A DNA stretch of 64,000 bases, from contig CAYMGM010000001.1 in the NCBI GenBank assembly GCA_964390005.1, forward strand, positions 310,001-374,000. Direction: 5' to 3'. The notes under the pieces were generated by a model. That model had not been told where the DNA came from. It saw only the letters and a list, made by a program, of their open reading frames with translations, and made no database searches. Source of the DNA: CAYMGM01 sp964390005 (GTDB lineage Bacteria > Pseudomonadota > Alphaproteobacteria > UBA9219). Shown piece after piece: positions 35,097 to 43,501 of the stretch. Position 1 is the first letter of the stretch, and every line of letters starts with the position of its first letter. A program made the position numbers and the translations under genes.

Positions 35097-36410
35097 ATGA
35101 CCCCTTCGGCCCGTTTTCAGGCTGTTTTAGAGCTTCTTGATTCGCTGGACAAGGTTCATCGGCCCGCTGACGCGCTTGTCAGCGGCTATTTTCGCGCCCG
35201 CCGGTATATCGGATCGAAAGACCGCGCCTTTATTGCCGAGACTTTTTACGATGTCTTGCGCCAAACAGCCCGTCTCAGCTGGTGGATTGACAGGGTTGGT
35301 GGTCAGGCGGATGCCCGGTCGCGCCTAATTGCTTATCTTATTCTAGGCGGCAAAGAGCCCAAAACCGTCACCGAACTGTTCAGTGGCGGCAAATTTGCCC
35401 CCGCCGCCCTGACAGATGACGAAAAAAAGATGATGCGCCAATGGGCTGGCCATACGCTGGAACACCCAGATATGCCGGACACCGTTTTAGGCGAGTGCCC
35501 AGAATGGGCGGCGGCTTGGCTGCAAAAACGGTTTGGCAAAAGCTTTTTAAAAGAAATGCGCGCCATGATGGCCCCGGCTACGCTGGATTTACGCCTAAAC
35601 CCGCTGAAAGGCGATCGGCAAGAAATCCTTCAAAAGATGAAAGCCCAAGGGCTTGAGGTCGAAGCAACCCCCTATTCGCCTTGGGGGCTGCGTTTAAAAG
35701 CGCGGATGGATTTGACGCGCATTCCGCTTCTTAAAGACGGTACGCTTGAGATTCAAGATGAAGGCTCGCAGCTTATTGCGCTTTTACTCGATGCCAAGCC
35801 AGGGGAACGGGTCGTCGATTTTTGCGCAGGGGCTGGTGGCAAGACCCTTGCGCTGGCGGCGGCTATGGCCAATAAGGGGCGCATCACGGCTTGCGATATT
35901 CTGGAAACCCGGCTGCGCCGCAGCTTGGAGCGCTTCAAAAAAGCTGGTTTTCATAATATCGAGATCAAGCCTCTTTCGACCGAGCGTGACCCATGGGTCA
36001 AACGACACAAGGAAAGCTTTGATCGCGTTTTGGTCGATGCGCCTTGCTCAGGCTCGGGCACGTGGCGGCGCAATCCTGATTCCCGGTGGCGTCCAATGGG
36101 CCCGGGCATGGATCAGCTCACGGTCGTTCAAGCCAGCATTTTGGAAAGCGCCGCACGGCTTGTCAAACCGGGTGGACGGCTTGTTTATGCCACTTGTTCG
36201 CTTTTACCCGTTGAAAATGAAGAGCAAATTGAAAAGTTCTTGGCTTTCCACCCCGATTTTTCGCTGACCCCGATGGCTCAGGCAAATCCAACAATCAAGA
36301 CTTTACCAACGAAAGAAGATTGCCTAAAACTGTCCCCCGGCCTGCATCAGACGGATGGCTTTTTTGCCGCTGTCATGGACCGCAGTCTAACGCCCAAACA
36401 AGCTGCCTAA
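35097..36410 (+). CDS. rsmB: RsmB-type rRNA cytosine-C5 methyltransferase
   Basis: RsmB methylates C967 of 16S rRNA with S-adenosylmethionine. The 437-residue product has a helical N-terminal part (ARFQAVLELLDSLDKVHRPADALVSGYFRARRYIGSKDRAFI) and a Rossmann methyltransferase domain from about 230. Motif I is VVDFCAGAGGKTLALA, motif IV DAPCSGSGTWRRNPD and motif VI YATCSLLPVENEEQI; the two Cys are the nucleophile and the release Cys. It lacks a full NusB-like domain, as in other alphaproteobacterial versions. The gene lies 49 bases before trpD and may be co-transcribed. Confidence 0.88.
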   Translation: MTPSARFQAVLELLDSLDKVHRPADALVSGYFRARRYIGSKDRAFIAETFYDVLRQTARLSWWIDRVGGQADARSRLIAYLILGGKEPKTVTELFSGGKFAPAALTDDEKKMMRQWAGHTLEHPDMPDTVLGECPEWAAAWLQKRFGKSFLKEMRAMMAPATLDLRLNPLKGDRQEILQKMKAQGLEVEATPYSPWGLRLKARMDLTRIPLLKDGTLEIQDEGSQLIALLLDAKPGERVVDFCAGAGGKTLALAAAMANKGRITACDILETRLRRSLERFKKAGFHNIEIKPLSTERDPWVKRHKESFDRVLVDAPCSGSGTWRRNPDSRWRPMGPGMDQLTVVQASILESAARLVKPGGRLVYATCSLLPVENEEQIEKFLAFHPDFSLTPMAQANPTIKTLPTKEDCLKLSPGLHQTDGFFAAVMDRSLTPKQAA

Positions 36411-36459
36411 GTCATAATCTTCTTTTTTAGCCCCTTTGCCCAAGCCTTAAGAGGTTCCG

Positions 36460-37482
36460 ATGAGTTTACCGTTTGTTTTGAAAAAGTTGACCGCTCAGGA
36501 AGACCTGACCGAGCAAGAAACCAAGGTCGCTTTTGATGCCATTTTCTCGGGCACTGTGGCGGCGGGAGATATTGCGGCTTTTTTGACAGCCTTGCATGAC
36601 AAAGGCGAAGTCCTTTCCGAAATCCTGGGCGCTGCTAAATCCATGCGTCAGCATATGCGCACCATCTTGGCCCCGCCGGGCACGATGGATATTGTGGGTA
36701 CAGGCGGCGATAAACACAACACGCTTAACATTTCGACCGCTACGGCCTTTGTCGTCGCGGCTTGCGGCGTTCCTGTCGCCAAGCATGGCAATAAATCTGT
36801 CACCAGCCGTTCAGGCGCTTCGGATGTTCTGCAAGCGTTGGGCGTGCGCGTCGAAGTTCCGTTGCCGGTCTTAGAGCGCGCCTTGCATGAGGTGGGGATC
36901 ACGTTCTTGTTCGCGCCCCAGCATCATCCAGCGATGCGCTTTGTCGCCCCCGTTCGTAAAGAGCTTGGCATTCGTACGATTTTTAATCTGCTTGGCCCGC
37001 TTTGTAACCCGGCGCGCGTCACGCGCCTTTTGATGGGCGTGTATTCCGTCGAAGCCATGGGATTGGCTGCCGAATCGTTGCTGGCCTTGGAAACCGACCG
37101 CGCGCTTGTCGTTCACGGGCAAGACGGTATGGATGAAATTACGACGACAGCGCCGACTGATGCTATTTCGCTGCGCGCCAATGCCTTAGCGCCCGTGATA
37201 TTGGCTCCTGAGAATCTTCATTTGCCCAAAGTTGGTATTAAAGATCTTCAAGGTGGCGATCCAGCCGAAAATGCCGAGGCCATCCGTCATCTTTTCAACG
37301 GCAAGGCCGGGCCTTATCAAGATATCGTTGCCTTTAACGCGGCGGCGGCTTTGATGGTGGCAGAAAAAGTCGATACGCTGGACCAGGGTTATCATTTAGC
37401 GTTAACGGCTTTGAAATCAGGCGTTGCGCGTAACAAGCTTGAGGCGCTGATTGCTCTCACCAACGAAGATGCCGACACCTAA
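36460..37482 (+). CDS. trpD: Anthranilate phosphoribosyltransferase
   Basis: TrpD transfers phosphoribose from PRPP to anthranilate, the second step of tryptophan synthesis. The 340-residue product has the conserved blocks: DIVGTGGDKHNTLNISTATAFV (PRPP site, residues about 76-97), KHGNKSVTSRSGASDVLQALG (107-127), HHPAMRFVAPVRKELGIRTIFN (about 154-175) and PLCNPARVTRLLMGVY. Its length is normal. An AAGAGG Shine-Dalgarno precedes the ATG. It is followed 20 bases later by trpC. trpE and trpG are not next to it; the upstream gene is rsmB. Confidence 0.96.
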   Translation: MSLPFVLKKLTAQEDLTEQETKVAFDAIFSGTVAAGDIAAFLTALHDKGEVLSEILGAAKSMRQHMRTILAPPGTMDIVGTGGDKHNTLNISTATAFVVAACGVPVAKHGNKSVTSRSGASDVLQALGVRVEVPLPVLERALHEVGITFLFAPQHHPAMRFVAPVRKELGIRTIFNLLGPLCNPARVTRLLMGVYSVEAMGLAAESLLALETDRALVVHGQDGMDEITTTAPTDAISLRANALAPVILAPENLHLPKVGIKDLQGGDPAENAEAIRHLFNGKAGPYQDIVAFNAAAALMVAEKVDTLDQGYHLALTALKSGVARNKLEALIALTNEDADT

Positions 37483-37502
37483 AAGAAAGGACGGCCCCAA
37501 GG

Positions 37503-38330
37503 ATGACGTTTGCCCCTGCCGATAAATTACAAGAAATTTGCGCCGTTAAGGCTCAACATCTGGCAGTTTGGAAAGACGTGACGCCTTTGGCCGATCTTGA
37601 GCGTCAAGCCAAAGAACAAACGCCACCGCGTGGCTTTGAACAAGCACTTCAAGCGAAAAAGCAAAGCGCGCACTACGGTTTGATTACCGAGATTAAAAAG
37701 GCTTCGCCTTCGGCTGGGCTCATTCGGTACGATTTTTATCCGGCTATCTTGGCGGCGGCCTATGAAAAAGGCGGTGCGGCTTGCCTTTCCGTTCTGACCG
37801 ATGCGCCTTATTTCCAAGGCGATAACGATTATTTGCGCGTGGCGCGGGGGGCTTGTTCGCTGCCTGTCCTGCGCAAAGATTTTATCATCGATCCGTGGCA
37901 AGTCGTTGAATCGCGCGCCATTGGCGCTGATTGCATTCTACTGATCATGGCCGCTTTAGACGATGGGCTTGCCAAAGATCTGCACGCGACCGCCCGTGCC
38001 TATGGCATGGATGTTTTGATCGAGGTGCATAACCGCGATGAGCTGGACCGCGCGTTGCTTCTTCCCGATGGGATGATTGGGATCAACAACCGCAATCTCA
38101 AAACCCTTCAAGTTGATTTGCAAACCAGTATCGATTTGGCCCCGCTTGTTCCGAATGGGCGTCTGATCGTCGGCGAAAGCGGCTTTAAGACACGGCAGAA
38201 TCTGGATCGTGCCTTGACCGAGGCGGGGATCTCTAGTTTCCTGATTGGCGAGTCCCTGATGCGTGCCGACGATATTGAAAGCGCGACCGCGCAATTGGCC
38301 GCCGCATCGTTTGCGCCTCAAGCCGGATAG
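37503..38330 (+). CDS. trpC: Indole-3-glycerol phosphate synthase
   Basis: TrpC closes the indole ring in tryptophan synthesis. The 275-residue TIM barrel has the characteristic sequence: ITEIKKASPSAGLIR (about 61-75) with the catalytic Lys, AAAYEKGGAACLSVLTD, VLRKDFIIDPWQVVESRAIGADCILLI, VLIEVHNRDELDRAL, IGINNRNLKTLQVDL and VGESGF. All the active-site strands are intact. It is the monofunctional form, not fused to TrpF. It follows trpD closely and is followed by prmA after 11 bases. Confidence 0.96.
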   Translation: MTFAPADKLQEICAVKAQHLAVWKDVTPLADLERQAKEQTPPRGFEQALQAKKQSAHYGLITEIKKASPSAGLIRYDFYPAILAAAYEKGGAACLSVLTDAPYFQGDNDYLRVARGACSLPVLRKDFIIDPWQVVESRAIGADCILLIMAALDDGLAKDLHATARAYGMDVLIEVHNRDELDRALLLPDGMIGINNRNLKTLQVDLQTSIDLAPLVPNGRLIVGESGFKTRQNLDRALTEAGISSFLIGESLMRADDIESATAQLAAASFAPQAG

Positions 38331-38341
38331 GAGGACCGATC

Positions 38342-39247
38342 ATGCCGCTTCCACCTCCCAAACCCGTTCTTTGGTCGGTTCAGATCGTCTGCCGCCCCGA
38401 GGATGCCGATGCGATTGCTGACAAGCTTGCTGAAGTGGCTGTCTCTGTCGGCGTGACGGCGATGCCGCGACAACCGACGGCTCAAATTGACGCCATTTAC
38501 GATACGGAACCCGAAGCTTCGGCTCTGAATGCCGAGATGGCTTTGTGGGGCGCGTTGGCAGGGATTGACGTGGGCCCCGCGCGGGTGAGCCGTATCGAAG
38601 ACTTAGATTGGCTGAAGAAAGTCGCCGCCGATTTTCCGCCTTTGCGCCTGGGGCGCTGGGTTGTTTATGGATCGGCCCATAAAGCCAATGTTCCGGCCCA
38701 TGAACGGCTTAAGATTCAGATTGATGCGACCTCGGCCTTTGGCACTGGCGAACACCCCACGACGCGCGGTTGCCTGGAGGCTTTGGATCATTTGCTTCGC
38801 ACGGAACGGCCCGCAAAATTACTAGATATGGGCTGTGGATCGGGGATTTTGGCTATGGCTTATGCCAAGGCTTCTCACGGCCAGGCTGTTGCCGTTGATA
38901 TTGATCCTCTTTCTGTGACGATTGCACGCGAAAATGTGCGCCAGAACGGTTTAGCCGCCTTTGTCCAAGTGGGCTATAGCAACGGCACGCATTCGCCGCT
39001 TGTTCAACAAGGCGCGCCTTATGATCTTTTAATGGCGAATATCTTCGCACGGCCCTTATGCGAAATGGCGCGTGCCTTGCGCCAGCTGATGGCCCCCGGC
39101 GGAAAGGCCATTTTATCGGGCATTTTGACCAAACAGGCCGCCGCGGTCATTGCGGCCTATCGGGCGCAGGGCTTTACGCTTGTCCGGCGGAATGATTTGG
39201 GGGAGTGGTCTGTGCTTGCTTTAGCCCTGCCTTCTGCGCCATCATAG
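38342..39247 (+). CDS. prmA: Ribosomal protein L11 methyltransferase
   Basis: PrmA trimethylates ribosomal protein L11. The 301-residue product has a small N-terminal domain, the family motif SAFGTGEHPTTRGCLEAL (about residues 133-150), SAM-binding LLDMGCGSGILAMAYAK, and NPPY-like ANIFARPLCEMA. The Shine-Dalgarno AGGAGG is ideal. The gene continues a tight run: 11 bases from trpC and 4 bases to the next gene. There is no functional link to tryptophan synthesis, only co-transcription. Confidence 0.92.
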   Translation: MPLPPPKPVLWSVQIVCRPEDADAIADKLAEVAVSVGVTAMPRQPTAQIDAIYDTEPEASALNAEMALWGALAGIDVGPARVSRIEDLDWLKKVAADFPPLRLGRWVVYGSAHKANVPAHERLKIQIDATSAFGTGEHPTTRGCLEALDHLLRTERPAKLLDMGCGSGILAMAYAKASHGQAVAVDIDPLSVTIARENVRQNGLAAFVQVGYSNGTHSPLVQQGAPYDLLMANIFARPLCEMARALRQLMAPGGKAILSGILTKQAAAVIAAYRAQGFTLVRRNDLGEWSVLALALPSAPS

Positions 39248-39251
39248 CGTC

Positions 39252-41054
39252 ATGACTGAAACAACACATTCAAAAGACCTTTATAAAGCCCGTTTGGGCA
39301 ATCTCCGTCAAGAAATGGCCAAGCGCGATCTCGACGCTTGGCTGGTCCCGATGACGGATCCTTTTCAAAACGAATATATCCCGGCGTCGGACCGGCGCGT
39401 GGCTTTTTTATCCGGCTTTACGGGGTCGGCGGGCTTTATTGTCGTTTTGATGGACAAGGCCGCTTTCTTTACCGATGGCCGCTATACGCTGCAAGCCGCG
39501 CGCCAAGTTCCTGGCACGCTCTTCCAACTTTTCGATACCGCCGACACGTTGCCGGGGTTGTGGCTGCGCGATCAAGCGCGCCTTGGGTTCAAAATTGGTT
39601 TCGATCCGCGCTTGCATACTGCCGACGGCATTGATCGTTTGACCAAAACGCTGGGGCAAACCGGCGCCGAGATCATGCCAACGACGCCAAACTTGGTCGA
39701 TATGGTTTGGCCCGACAGGCCCGAAGCGCCAGCCGAGCCGATTGTGCCTTACGCCCTGACTTATGCAGGCGTTCCGTCAGCCGATAAACGCGCCGCTTGC
39801 GCCAAAACCTTGGGCGACGAAAATGATATCGCGACCATTTTAACGGACCCTGCCTCTATCGCTTGGCTGTTGAACATTCGCGGTGGCGACGTGCCGCATG
39901 CGCCCCTGCCTTTGTCTTATGCGATCCTCAAGGCAGATGGATCAGCCGCTTTGTTCGCCGATCCGCGGAAAATTGACGCTTCGCTCGCCACACATTTAGG
40001 CCCGGATGTGCAAATTGCCGACTTGGTCGATTTTGTTCCGGCTTTGCGGACGTTGGGCGCGCAGCGGGTGCGCGTGCGCGTCAACACGGCTGAAACGCCT
40101 TATTGTTTTGTCGAGGCCTTGCGCGAATCCGGGGCTCAGATCGACAAGGGACGCGATCCGACCGCTTTACCCCGCGCCTGCAAAAATCCAACCGAGCTTG
40201 AAGGCATGCGCGCGGCGCATCTGCGCGATGGTGTCGCTTTGACGCGCTTTTTGGCGTGGCTTGATCGCCAGCCGCCGCAGACAGTAACCGAGCTGTCCGC
40301 CGAAGCTCAGTTAGAATCTTATCGCGCGGCGCAGGATCTTTATAAAGGCCCCAGCTTTGATACCATCGCGGGCTATGCGGCCAATGGCGCGATCGTTCAT
40401 TATCGCGCGACCGAAGAGACCAACGCGACGCTTGGCACAGATAGCCTGTTTTTGCTGGATAGCGGTTGCCAGTATTTAGATGGCACAACCGATGTTACGC
40501 GCACCGTCGTCTTGGGCAAACCGACCGAGGCGATGCGCCGCGCCTTTACGCTGGTTTTAAAGGGCCACATTGCGCTGAGCCGCATTCGTTTTCCCGAAGG
40601 CATTACGGGCGCTGAACTGGATGTTCTGGCGCGTCAGTTTTTATGGAACCAAGGCCTTGATTATGCGCATGGCACAGGGCATGGCGTGGGGTCTTACCTT
40701 GTCGTGCATGAAGGGCCGCAAGCCATTTCCCGGCGCAGCCCCGAGCCTTTAAAGCCCGGCATGGTTCTATCGAACGAGCCCGGCTATTACGAAACGGGCG
40801 CTTTTGGCATTCGTCATGAAAACCTGATGGCGGTCGTCAAGATCAACGGGGTCGGAAAAGAAAATCACGCCTTCTTGGGGTTCGAGCCGCTGACGCTTGC
40901 GCCCTTTGACCGGCGCGGCCTTGACCGCCCTCTTTTGTGCCCGGCAGAAGTTCACTGGATCAACACGTATCACGCAAATGTTAAAACCAAACTGACGCCC
41001 TATCTGTCTCAGGACGATGCGGATTGGCTGTCGGCGGCCTGTGCGCCACTTTAA
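39252..41054 (+). CDS. Xaa-Pro aminopeptidase (M24B family)
   Basis: The enzyme removes an N-terminal residue next to proline. The 600-residue product has the long, three-domain layout of the eukaryotic-like aminopeptidase P: two creatinase-like N-terminal domains (about 1-160 and 165-310) and a C-terminal pita-bread domain. The metal ligands are visible in LLDSGCQYLDGTTDVTRTV (two Asp), HGTGHGVGSYLVVHEGP (His), LSNEPGYYE (Glu) and IRHENLMAV (Glu). No signal peptide is seen, so it is cytoplasmic. It is close behind prmA. Confidence 0.92.
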   Translation: MTETTHSKDLYKARLGNLRQEMAKRDLDAWLVPMTDPFQNEYIPASDRRVAFLSGFTGSAGFIVVLMDKAAFFTDGRYTLQAARQVPGTLFQLFDTADTLPGLWLRDQARLGFKIGFDPRLHTADGIDRLTKTLGQTGAEIMPTTPNLVDMVWPDRPEAPAEPIVPYALTYAGVPSADKRAACAKTLGDENDIATILTDPASIAWLLNIRGGDVPHAPLPLSYAILKADGSAALFADPRKIDASLATHLGPDVQIADLVDFVPALRTLGAQRVRVRVNTAETPYCFVEALRESGAQIDKGRDPTALPRACKNPTELEGMRAAHLRDGVALTRFLAWLDRQPPQTVTELSAEAQLESYRAAQDLYKGPSFDTIAGYAANGAIVHYRATEETNATLGTDSLFLLDSGCQYLDGTTDVTRTVVLGKPTEAMRRAFTLVLKGHIALSRIRFPEGITGAELDVLARQFLWNQGLDYAHGTGHGVGSYLVVHEGPQAISRRSPEPLKPGMVLSNEPGYYETGAFGIRHENLMAVVKINGVGKENHAFLGFEPLTLAPFDRRGLDRPLLCPAEVHWINTYHANVKTKLTPYLSQDDADWLSAACAPL

Positions 41055-41082
41055 AAGTAAACTATTTTATTGAGGAACTCTC

Positions 41083-41802
41083 TTGTCGAAAACCATTGCC
41101 TCCTTTGATAAGGCGGTGCCGACGTATGACGCCGCCGCCGTTCTGCAACAAAACGTCGCTGAAACCTTGATGCAAGGCGTTCAAGTTTCAGATCCGGCGA
41201 CGATCCTCGATATTGGCTGTGGAACTGGGTTGGTTAGTGCCATCGCCGCCGCCCGGTGGCCAGAAGCGCAGCTCACCGTTCTTGACGCCGCGCCTTCCAT
41301 GCTCAACGCGACGTGCCAAAAAGTGCCGCAGGCCATGCCTATTCTGATGGATGCGGCTTCGCTGTCTTTGCCGCAGCGCTTTGATTTGATCCTTTCCAGC
41401 ATGATGCTGCACTGGACAGACCGGCCTGCCCATACCATGCGGTTGTGGCGCGCGCTGTTGAACCCAGGCGGCACAATGCATGTGGCTCTGCCCGTCGCGG
41501 GCAGTTTGTGGGAATGGAAAAGCCTTTGCGCTTCTCAAGGCGTGGCTGACGGGCTTTGGCCCTTTCCCGTCGCCGCTAGCTTTAGCGGCGCGGGGGCGGA
41601 AGCGACGCTTCGGCCCCTTACGCTGCGCTTTCCTTCGGCGCAGGCCTTTTTACGCAACATGAAGGCAACGGGCGCGCAAACGCCCAATCCTTCCCATACG
41701 CAGCAATCAGCCGCCACAATGCGCCGCGTGTTAAAGGCCGGTTCGCGGCCCTTTGACGTAACGTATCAAATTCTATATTGGCGGGTGAAAAATCTGGGCT
41801 AA
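41083..41802 (+). CDS. BioC-like SAM-dependent methyltransferase
   Basis: The 239-residue product resembles BioC, which methylates malonyl-ACP to prime biotin synthesis. The N-terminus IASFDKAVPTYDAAAVLQQNVAETL is BioC-like, followed by SAM motif I ILDIGCGTGLVSAIAAARWP, LDAAPSML, and DLILSSMMLHWTDRP. The C-terminal part is short, as in BioC. A TTG start is supported by GAGGA at 7 bases. No other bio gene is near, so general methyltransferase activity is possible. It overlaps the convergent phosphatase gene by 4 bases. Confidence 0.72.
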   Translation: MSKTIASFDKAVPTYDAAAVLQQNVAETLMQGVQVSDPATILDIGCGTGLVSAIAAARWPEAQLTVLDAAPSMLNATCQKVPQAMPILMDAASLSLPQRFDLILSSMMLHWTDRPAHTMRLWRALLNPGGTMHVALPVAGSLWEWKSLCASQGVADGLWPFPVAASFSGAGAEATLRPLTLRFPSAQAFLRNMKATGAQTPNPSHTQQSAATMRRVLKAGSRPFDVTYQILYWRVKNLG

Positions 41803-42620
41803 CGCGCGGGCAGCGGGCAATAGCCTGCAATCCAATCGCGCACGGCCTGCCATGTCTTTTGATCGGCAGCGGCCAGTAAGCCAACATGATAACTGCGCGG
41901 ATCGTATGGCGTGCCGTCCCAATGCGCGGCCATGCCACCAGCTTCTTGATAGATCAAAACGCCAGCCGCATCGTCCCATGGCGTGGTTAGCTCGTGATTG
42001 GCCCGGAACTGATCGGGCCCTTTGGCAAGACAAGCATACCCGTCGCACGCACTACCAAAGCGTTTAAAAACGGGTGCTTGAAGATCGCTATCAAGATCAT
42101 CAAGATGCGGATACGCATTGATAAAAGTCGTTCCTAAGCGGCCTGACAGGCTGGGTAGCGGCCCGCCGGGCAAGGCTTGCAAGCGCCTGCCGTGGCAATA
42201 AGCGCCCGCGCCCTTTTCCCCCATAACCATTTCTTTTTGAATGGGGTTATAAAGCCATCCGGCGACGGTTTGCCCTTTTTGCACCAGCGCGACAATGATC
42301 CCAAAATTGGGATCCCCACCGACAAATTGCCGCGTGCCGTCCAACGGATCGACGATCCAAAGCGGCGCGTCAGAATCAAAAGCGGCAATGATTGATGGAT
42401 CGGCGAAAAAAGCTTCCTCGCCCAACACGTTTGATCCGGGGAGAATCTTTTTCAAAGCTTCCGTCAGCGCCTTTTCGGCTTTTTGATCGGCAATGGTGAC
42501 AGGATCGTCGCCCCCTTTTAAGGCAATATCGCCAGGGCCCAGGTTCCGAAAATGAGGCAAAAGACATGTCTCGCCCACATCGGCTATTAGGTCTTGGACG
42601 GCCTCAAAATCGATTTTCAT
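41799..42620 (-). CDS. Inositol-monophosphatase-family protein, second of a tandem pair
   Basis: I chose the ATG at 42620, which overlaps the stop of the upstream paralogue as ATGA; the 273-residue product then begins MKIDFEAVQDLIADVGE. The metal-binding motifs of the family are all present: GEEAF, DPLDGTRQF and PWDDAAGVL. Substrates in this family include inositol phosphates, 3'-phosphoadenosine 5'-phosphate (CysQ), histidinol phosphate and fructose-1,6-bisphosphate; I cannot choose among them. The C-terminal tail is Trp- and Pro-rich. It is the last gene of the run from the COQ10-like gene. Confidence 0.87.
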   Translation of the reverse strand: MKIDFEAVQDLIADVGETCLLPHFRNLGPGDIALKGGDDPVTIADQKAEKALTEALKKILPGSNVLGEEAFFADPSIIAAFDSDAPLWIVDPLDGTRQFVGGDPNFGIIVALVQKGQTVAGWLYNPIQKEMVMGEKGAGAYCHGRRLQALPGGPLPSLSGRLGTTFINAYPHLDDLDSDLQAPVFKRFGSACDGYACLAKGPDQFRANHELTTPWDDAAGVLIYQEAGGMAAHWDGTPYDPRSYHVGLLAAADQKTWQAVRDWIAGYCPLPAR

Positions 42621-43501
42621 CGTGCGCCTGCGGCTTGCTTGGGCGGTTTGGGAAGTGTGCAAAAATCTTGAACCCAGCGGCGGATCTGCTGCCAGCTGTC
42701 GGGATCAGGGGCCAGCAAAACGCCGCGTCCAAACGTCGCGGGCGTAAAGGGCGCGCCATCCCAGTGCGCATTATACCCCCCAGCCTCGCGATGGATCAAA
42801 ATACCGGCGGCGTTGTCCCAAGGCGTGCAATAAGTCAGTGTGCTGTGAAAATGCCACTGCGGATCGGGCGACGAAAAAGCAGGCGAGCCCACCAAAAGCC
42901 GGGCATATTCGTGGCACAAACATCCGATCATGCCCATGAACATTGGCGAGGCCTGCGCCAGCGATTTTTGCGCCAGATGCGGATCGCCCAGACGCTCCAT
43001 AATTTCCTGCCCCGGCGAGCCGCGCATGCGGTCCAGCGACTGAGACGGCAAAACGCGCACGCGCTCGCCCTTGTGGAAAGCGCCTGCGCCTTTTTCCGCT
43101 TCGATAAACTCGTCTGAAAAAGGATCGTAAAGCCACCCGGCCACGGTTTCATCGCGCCGCGACAGCGAAACGATCACGCCAACTTGACGCCTGCCAGCGA
43201 TAAAGTTTTTCGTGCCGTCGATGGGGTCAACCGTCCAAACAGGGCTATCGTCAGCGAAATGATCTATAATGCCGCGGTCGGCGGCAAAGGCTTCTTCCCC
43301 GACGACATTTGATCCCGGCAGCAAGTCTTTAAGCCCCGCCGCCAAGCGTTTTTCGGCCTTTTTATCGGCGATCGTCACGGGGTTGTTGACGCCTTTATAG
43401 CTGATGTCGGATGGGTCTAAATGCCGAAAACGCGGGAGGATCTCGTCCTTTGCCACCAGGCGGATCAGATCGTGGATCGCGTCGTTATTAACGGTTTTCA
43501 C
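42617..43501 (-). CDS. Inositol-monophosphatase-family protein, first of a tandem pair
   Basis: A GTG at 43501 is preceded at 6 bases by GGGGAGAG and gives 294 residues; a longer frame upstream lies inside hflX and is not family-like. The product starts VKTVNNDAIHDLIRLVAKDEI. The motifs GEEAF, DPIDGTKNF and PWDNAAGIL match the metal and phosphate site. It shares the same overall order and much sequence with the following gene (VTIADKKAEK versus VTIADQKAEK), so the pair arose by duplication. It overlaps hflX by 14 bases. Confidence 0.87.
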   Translation of the reverse strand: MKTVNNDAIHDLIRLVAKDEILPRFRHLDPSDISYKGVNNPVTIADKKAEKRLAAGLKDLLPGSNVVGEEAFAADRGIIDHFADDSPVWTVDPIDGTKNFIAGRRQVGVIVSLSRRDETVAGWLYDPFSDEFIEAEKGAGAFHKGERVRVLPSQSLDRMRGSPGQEIMERLGDPHLAQKSLAQASPMFMGMIGCLCHEYARLLVGSPAFSSPDPQWHFHSTLTYCTPWDNAAGILIHREAGGYNAHWDGAPFTPATFGRGVLLAPDPDSWQQIRRWVQDFCTLPKPPKQAAGAR

